Shown here: piece by piece, positions 60,933 through 64,000 of the stretch
Layout of the letters: the number at the start of each line of letters is the position of its first letter
Position numbering within the stretch: the first letter of the stretch is position 1
From: Athripsodes cinereus
Lineage: Eukaryota; Arthropoda; Insecta; Trichoptera; Leptoceridae
Assembly: GCA_947579605.1 (NCBI GenBank)
Contig: OX388314.1
Span: 23,074,000-23,137,999, forward strand
DNA: 64,000 nt
Direction of reading: 5' to 3'
Notes under the pieces: model-generated
Seen by the model: only the letters and a program-made list of their open reading frames with translations
Told to the model about the DNA's origin: nothing
The model's database searches: none
Program-made: the position numbers and the translations under genes

Positions 60933-61734
60933 TAACGACTACTATTCACCGGCGCCCTTAAAACGTTTTAAAAACTGTTAAACGACGTCAAAACAAAGTC
61001 GTCTATGATCATCCGGAAAGTTATCTTCAAAAGTTAAAATTTCGTGATGGAAAACTAAATACCATTAATAAGTTTTTTGAACAGATTTACATGGGCTTAT
61101 TCAAACCACAGATCTTCCGATTCGAAGTTCAACACTTTTTTGCCTTCAGAGAATCAAACGCATATTTAGTTATACATTGTGATTTGTTAAAGAGCAATTT
61201 TATTACATTTTAATTCTAATTTCATTTTACGGCAATGCACCCGCAATCGAGTGAATTATGATTACATTTTAATCAAAGAACGTTTTCCGAAATGAATTTT
61301 GAATTTGATATTATTCTTACTTTCATAAATTTACTAAAAATTTAAACTAGCATATCTATAAGATTAATATATCTGTGGTTATTAGGAAAATATTTGCAGA
61401 GTTAGCATGCTATAAATAGGGAAGTTATAATTTACGAATGTTCCACATGTTTGACATATCGGGTTAATTGTTTTGATAGTGCAAGTATTTCATATCAAAT
61501 TATAATTACAGATGAATCAACTCTCCCCGCGCAGTTATTTGCAATTAATAATTTATAATATATTAAAGCATTATCATAATATTTACCTCATTCATTTCAA
61601 TAAGTAGGTGTAATCTACGAAGAGAAGGGATAAATATACAGAGAAATTATATGAATTTAGTATTGAAAGTAGGTATATGTTTATCTAAGTTATTTTTACA
61701 ATTACCCATTGTATGAGGTAATATATGTAAATTT
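60933..61734. other. No gene seen
   Basis: No recognised gene or repeat in this AT-rich stretch. Confidence 0.45.
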
Positions 61735-61855
61735 AACACATGAAAGTAGCAAGTAGCATATAAGGCTAAGAAAAGACAACATCACCTTATTCGGTAGTGC
61801 CCCGGACGGGACTTGAACCCGCATCCCTAACCTTGTCGCGAGGAGTGCTTTAAAT
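61735..61855 (-). repeat. SINE-3, tRNA-like 3' half (5'-truncated)
   Basis: On the minus strand the segment 61796-61845 reads ctcgcgacaaggttagggat, then gcgggttcaagtcccgt and ccggggcactacc. GCGGG-TTCAAGT-CCCGT is a perfect T-arm (5-bp stem, 7-base loop) containing the B box GGTTCAAGTCCC. No A box, D-arm or matching 5' acceptor strand is upstream, so this is not a complete tRNA gene. The tail gaataaggtgatgttgtctt continues past where CCA would lie, as in a SINE body. It could also be a tRNA pseudogene. Confidence 0.62.
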
Positions 61856-62285
61856 ATTCAACTTGTATTGTCTGTGATATTGTTTAGCAATTTTTTTGTG
61901 TAATATAATAGCATGTAGATGCCTCGTGGGTATCTTTTAGGCTATATATACGCCTTCAACGTTCTTTTTAAGAGGGTAAATGTCAAAAAAGACAATATCA
62001 AAGGATAAAATATAGGTATAATATACAAATACGAAATATCAAATTGAGTTTACTCTCTTTCAAGAACATTCCTAAAGCACTGGTATTATTGAAAACGTAT
62101 ATTATGAAAGAAGATATTCTAAACCACCAATAAGTATTAGAAATATTCAGTTGCAATTATTTAGCTGTGGGTACCTATAATTATGAAATAAAAATCTTGT
62201 ATGAAAATAACATCAACGCAGAGTAAACATCAAACCTGTTATCGATTATTAATTGTGTCGGTGCACACGTAGTAGAATTCCATAA

Positions 62286-62460
62286 TAATGCAATTTGAAA
62301 CAAGTGTTCCTTTCTACTATTGTTTGTTAATTCGCAGAGAGACGTCTTTCGACTTATAAGGTCATTATCAATCGTTGATAATGACCTTATAAGTCGAAAG
62401 ACGTCTCTCTGCGAATTAACAAACAATAGTAGAAAGGAACACTTGTTTCAAATTGCATTA
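62286..62460. repeat. Perfect palindrome, 87-bp arms, 3-nt loop
   Basis: The left arm 62286-62372-1 and right arm 62375-62460 region are exact reverse complements about a centre at 62373 (loop tcg, 62372-62374). I checked all 87 paired positions. Outermost bases are taatgcaatttgaaacaagt on the left and their complement on the right. Symmetry ends abruptly at 62285/62461. The twin frames here, one on each strand and sharing the same first residues, are a by-product of the symmetry. It could be a recent fold-back duplication, a hairpin-RNA locus or an assembly or amplification artefact. Confidence 0.97.
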
Positions 62461-63374
62461 CTGTTATCGATTGTTACGATTACATTTCTATTGTTCGATA
62501 AAAAAAGAACAACTAGGTAAACGGAATAGATAAATAGAGGTTTAATAGATTTCTGTCTATGACAGTGGTTTTATTACAACACTATTGTTTTTGCCAATTA
62601 GAGTACAATTTTTCACATCGCTCTGCCAATAGATCTGGCATCAATAAATTATTCAATAACAATATAGAAGGCGCGAAAAACACGTGACGAAATGGTTACT
62701 TGTATAAATATTTATTACATCGATGGTTTGAATTCAATGGAAGTGTAAAATTGATAAACTATCTACCTAGAAATCAATTGGAGCAGATTTTGATTAATTA
62801 ATTATTCTGCAACACGTCAGTGAGATAATATTTTGTCTATGTTTGGTTGAATTTGATAGACCTGAGCAAATTATAAATGTATACCTATACAGTGATATAG
62901 CAATTGTCGATTGAGTACTAGTGTATGTAGTAATGTGTGCTTATTTTAGTTTTATTGATTAATTTTGTTTTTTGTAATTATTGAAGACTGTATAATCTTC
63001 ATGTTCATATTGAATTATAAAAAAGAGTAAACCGTGTACTTCACGAATAAATAAATAATAAATTAATTAATTAACAGTTTTAAGTAGTTATTTGAAAGAT
63101 AAGTTAACAGTGACATAATAATATGTAGAATTACTATTGTTGGGTTGAATTAATGAAAAAGTTTATGTACTTTCACAGTGAAATTCTCAGTACAGAACAG
63201 ATCATCCACCATTTATGCGCCCTTGCGGTGGTTTGTACCACAAAACGGCGCTCAATAAATTATCCAGATTATTACTATTATTATTTCATTATTATTCCGT
63301 ATTCCATATCTCACATCAACATATATCAATTATTCCAAATTCATATTCATCTGAATAAAATAAAAAGTATAAAA
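62461..63374. other. No gene seen
   Basis: AT-rich, no recognised feature. The + frame at 63153-63407 runs into a SINE tail and has no domain. Confidence 0.45.
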
Positions 63375-63479
63375 TTCACGACACAAGCTTTTAGTAGCTT
63401 ACTGTAAAAGGTGAATAAGGTTGTATTTGGGTTTATAACAAACAAAACCCAGATATATCTTGTTTTTTTTTAAAAAAAG
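63375..63479 (+). repeat. SINE-1 3' end (5'-truncated)
   Basis: It begins at ttcacgacacaagctttta, then agcttactgtaaaaggtgaa, gttgtatttgggtttataac and the intact TGGGTTT/AAACCCA hairpin, then cccagatatatcttg and a T/A-rich tail. The tRNA-like head is missing. Confidence 0.82.
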
Positions 63480-64000
63480 AAAGATATGTGATAAATAATC
63501 CTATATAGATAGAATTCTATGTTGCCATAAAGTTTGTGGAATTGGCTTCATTATGTCGTCACAATGAATACTATTTCATGCTGAAACATAGGTGAAGATA
63601 TAAAGACGTCATTTCATTGTGAAAAGACTCGCTATACATTTTAACAACTATCTCCTTTTCTTCATCTCAGTAGTTCTTTTGCTAAGTGTCACTTCTATAG
63701 ATTTCCAATCTTCATTAAACTTATTCTTCTTACTATTAAAACTGAGTAGAAAATTGCTGTTAGACTAGTGTGTATCTTTGCAATGTATAGTTATAAATAA
63801 TCAGCTGGTACCCGAGCTCAGAGGAGTACTCAATACATTGTTGTCGTATGAACGCAATCATTTGATACTGTTATAGTAGACACAGCTACAAGATCAATTT
63901 TATTAGGTACAAATCCGCATACAACGTTTCATACAAATATTATTTAGTTTATAATAAAAGCTGTCTAAAGCTTAATTTGTTTATTATGATTTATGATTAT
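63480..64000. other. No gene seen
   Basis: AT-rich sequence to the window edge with no recognised feature. Confidence 0.45.

Noticed and set aside
62181..62520. Two frames, one on each strand, with identical N-terminal residues, looking like a duplicated gene.
   Set aside because: They are two readings of the two arms of one palindrome.
1..64000. CRISPR arrays, telomeric TTAGG arrays, rRNA or intact tRNA genes.
   Set aside because: None seen on either strand; the only tRNA-like sequences are SINE heads or fragments.

Overview
The window looks like non-coding DNA from an insect nuclear genome. It is strongly AT-rich, full of 1-4 bp microsatellites, and littered with 5'-truncated non-LTR retrotransposon (LINE) tails, tRNA-derived SINEs, hAT-type MITEs and fold-back elements. 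Codon-like stretches such as YGCETW, LRWFGHVERM and FSVAGPRCWN are typical of arthropod LINE C-termini. The order (Hemiptera or Lepidoptera, for example) cannot be settled by eye. I see no bacterial operons, no CRISPR array, no rRNA and no intact tRNA gene.

I could not identify one convincing host protein-coding gene. Every protein-like segment I can defend is the decayed C-terminal tail of a LINE. Most other reading frames over 60 codons are what AT-rich sequence gives by chance, or antisense shadows of repeats. The window is best read as a large intron or intergenic interval. A CpG-dense island at about 37.95-38.55 kb is the best candidate for a promoter or first exon.

Layout. 1-20 kb is A-rich and sparse: LINE tails at 3.7, 11.5, 13.5 and 14.1 kb, and SINE pieces at 13.1, 16.0 and 16.3 kb around a (CA)n tract. 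20-24 kb holds a Harbinger-like MITE (20.5 kb), the longest LINE reading frame (20.7-21.2 kb), another LINE tail (23.1 kb) and a 165-bp inverted-repeat element carrying a perfect 2x45-bp tandem (24.0 kb). 24-33 kb is nearly empty. 33-38.6 kb holds LINE tails, a 187-bp hAT MITE with an 8-bp target duplication, and the CpG island. 42-50 kb has two tails of one LINE family in opposite orientation, a degenerate tRNA-SINE and a 467-bp hAT MITE with a perfect 8-bp duplication and a nested retroelement end. 53-61 kb is the densest repeat zone: a CR1-like fragment, a head-to-tail SINE dimer, several copies of an unnamed roughly 230-bp repeat (R1 here), four LINE tails and a fold-back element. At 62.3 kb lies a perfect palindrome with 87-bp arms.

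Two window-scale signals deserve attention. The + strand is markedly richer in A than T from the left edge to about 44.3 kb, then becomes T-leaning. That is the kind of asymmetry expected if a long minus-strand transcription unit covers the left two thirds. Also, unrelated LINE tails repeatedly end within a few bases of their stop codon in a short simple repeat, each with its own repeat unit.
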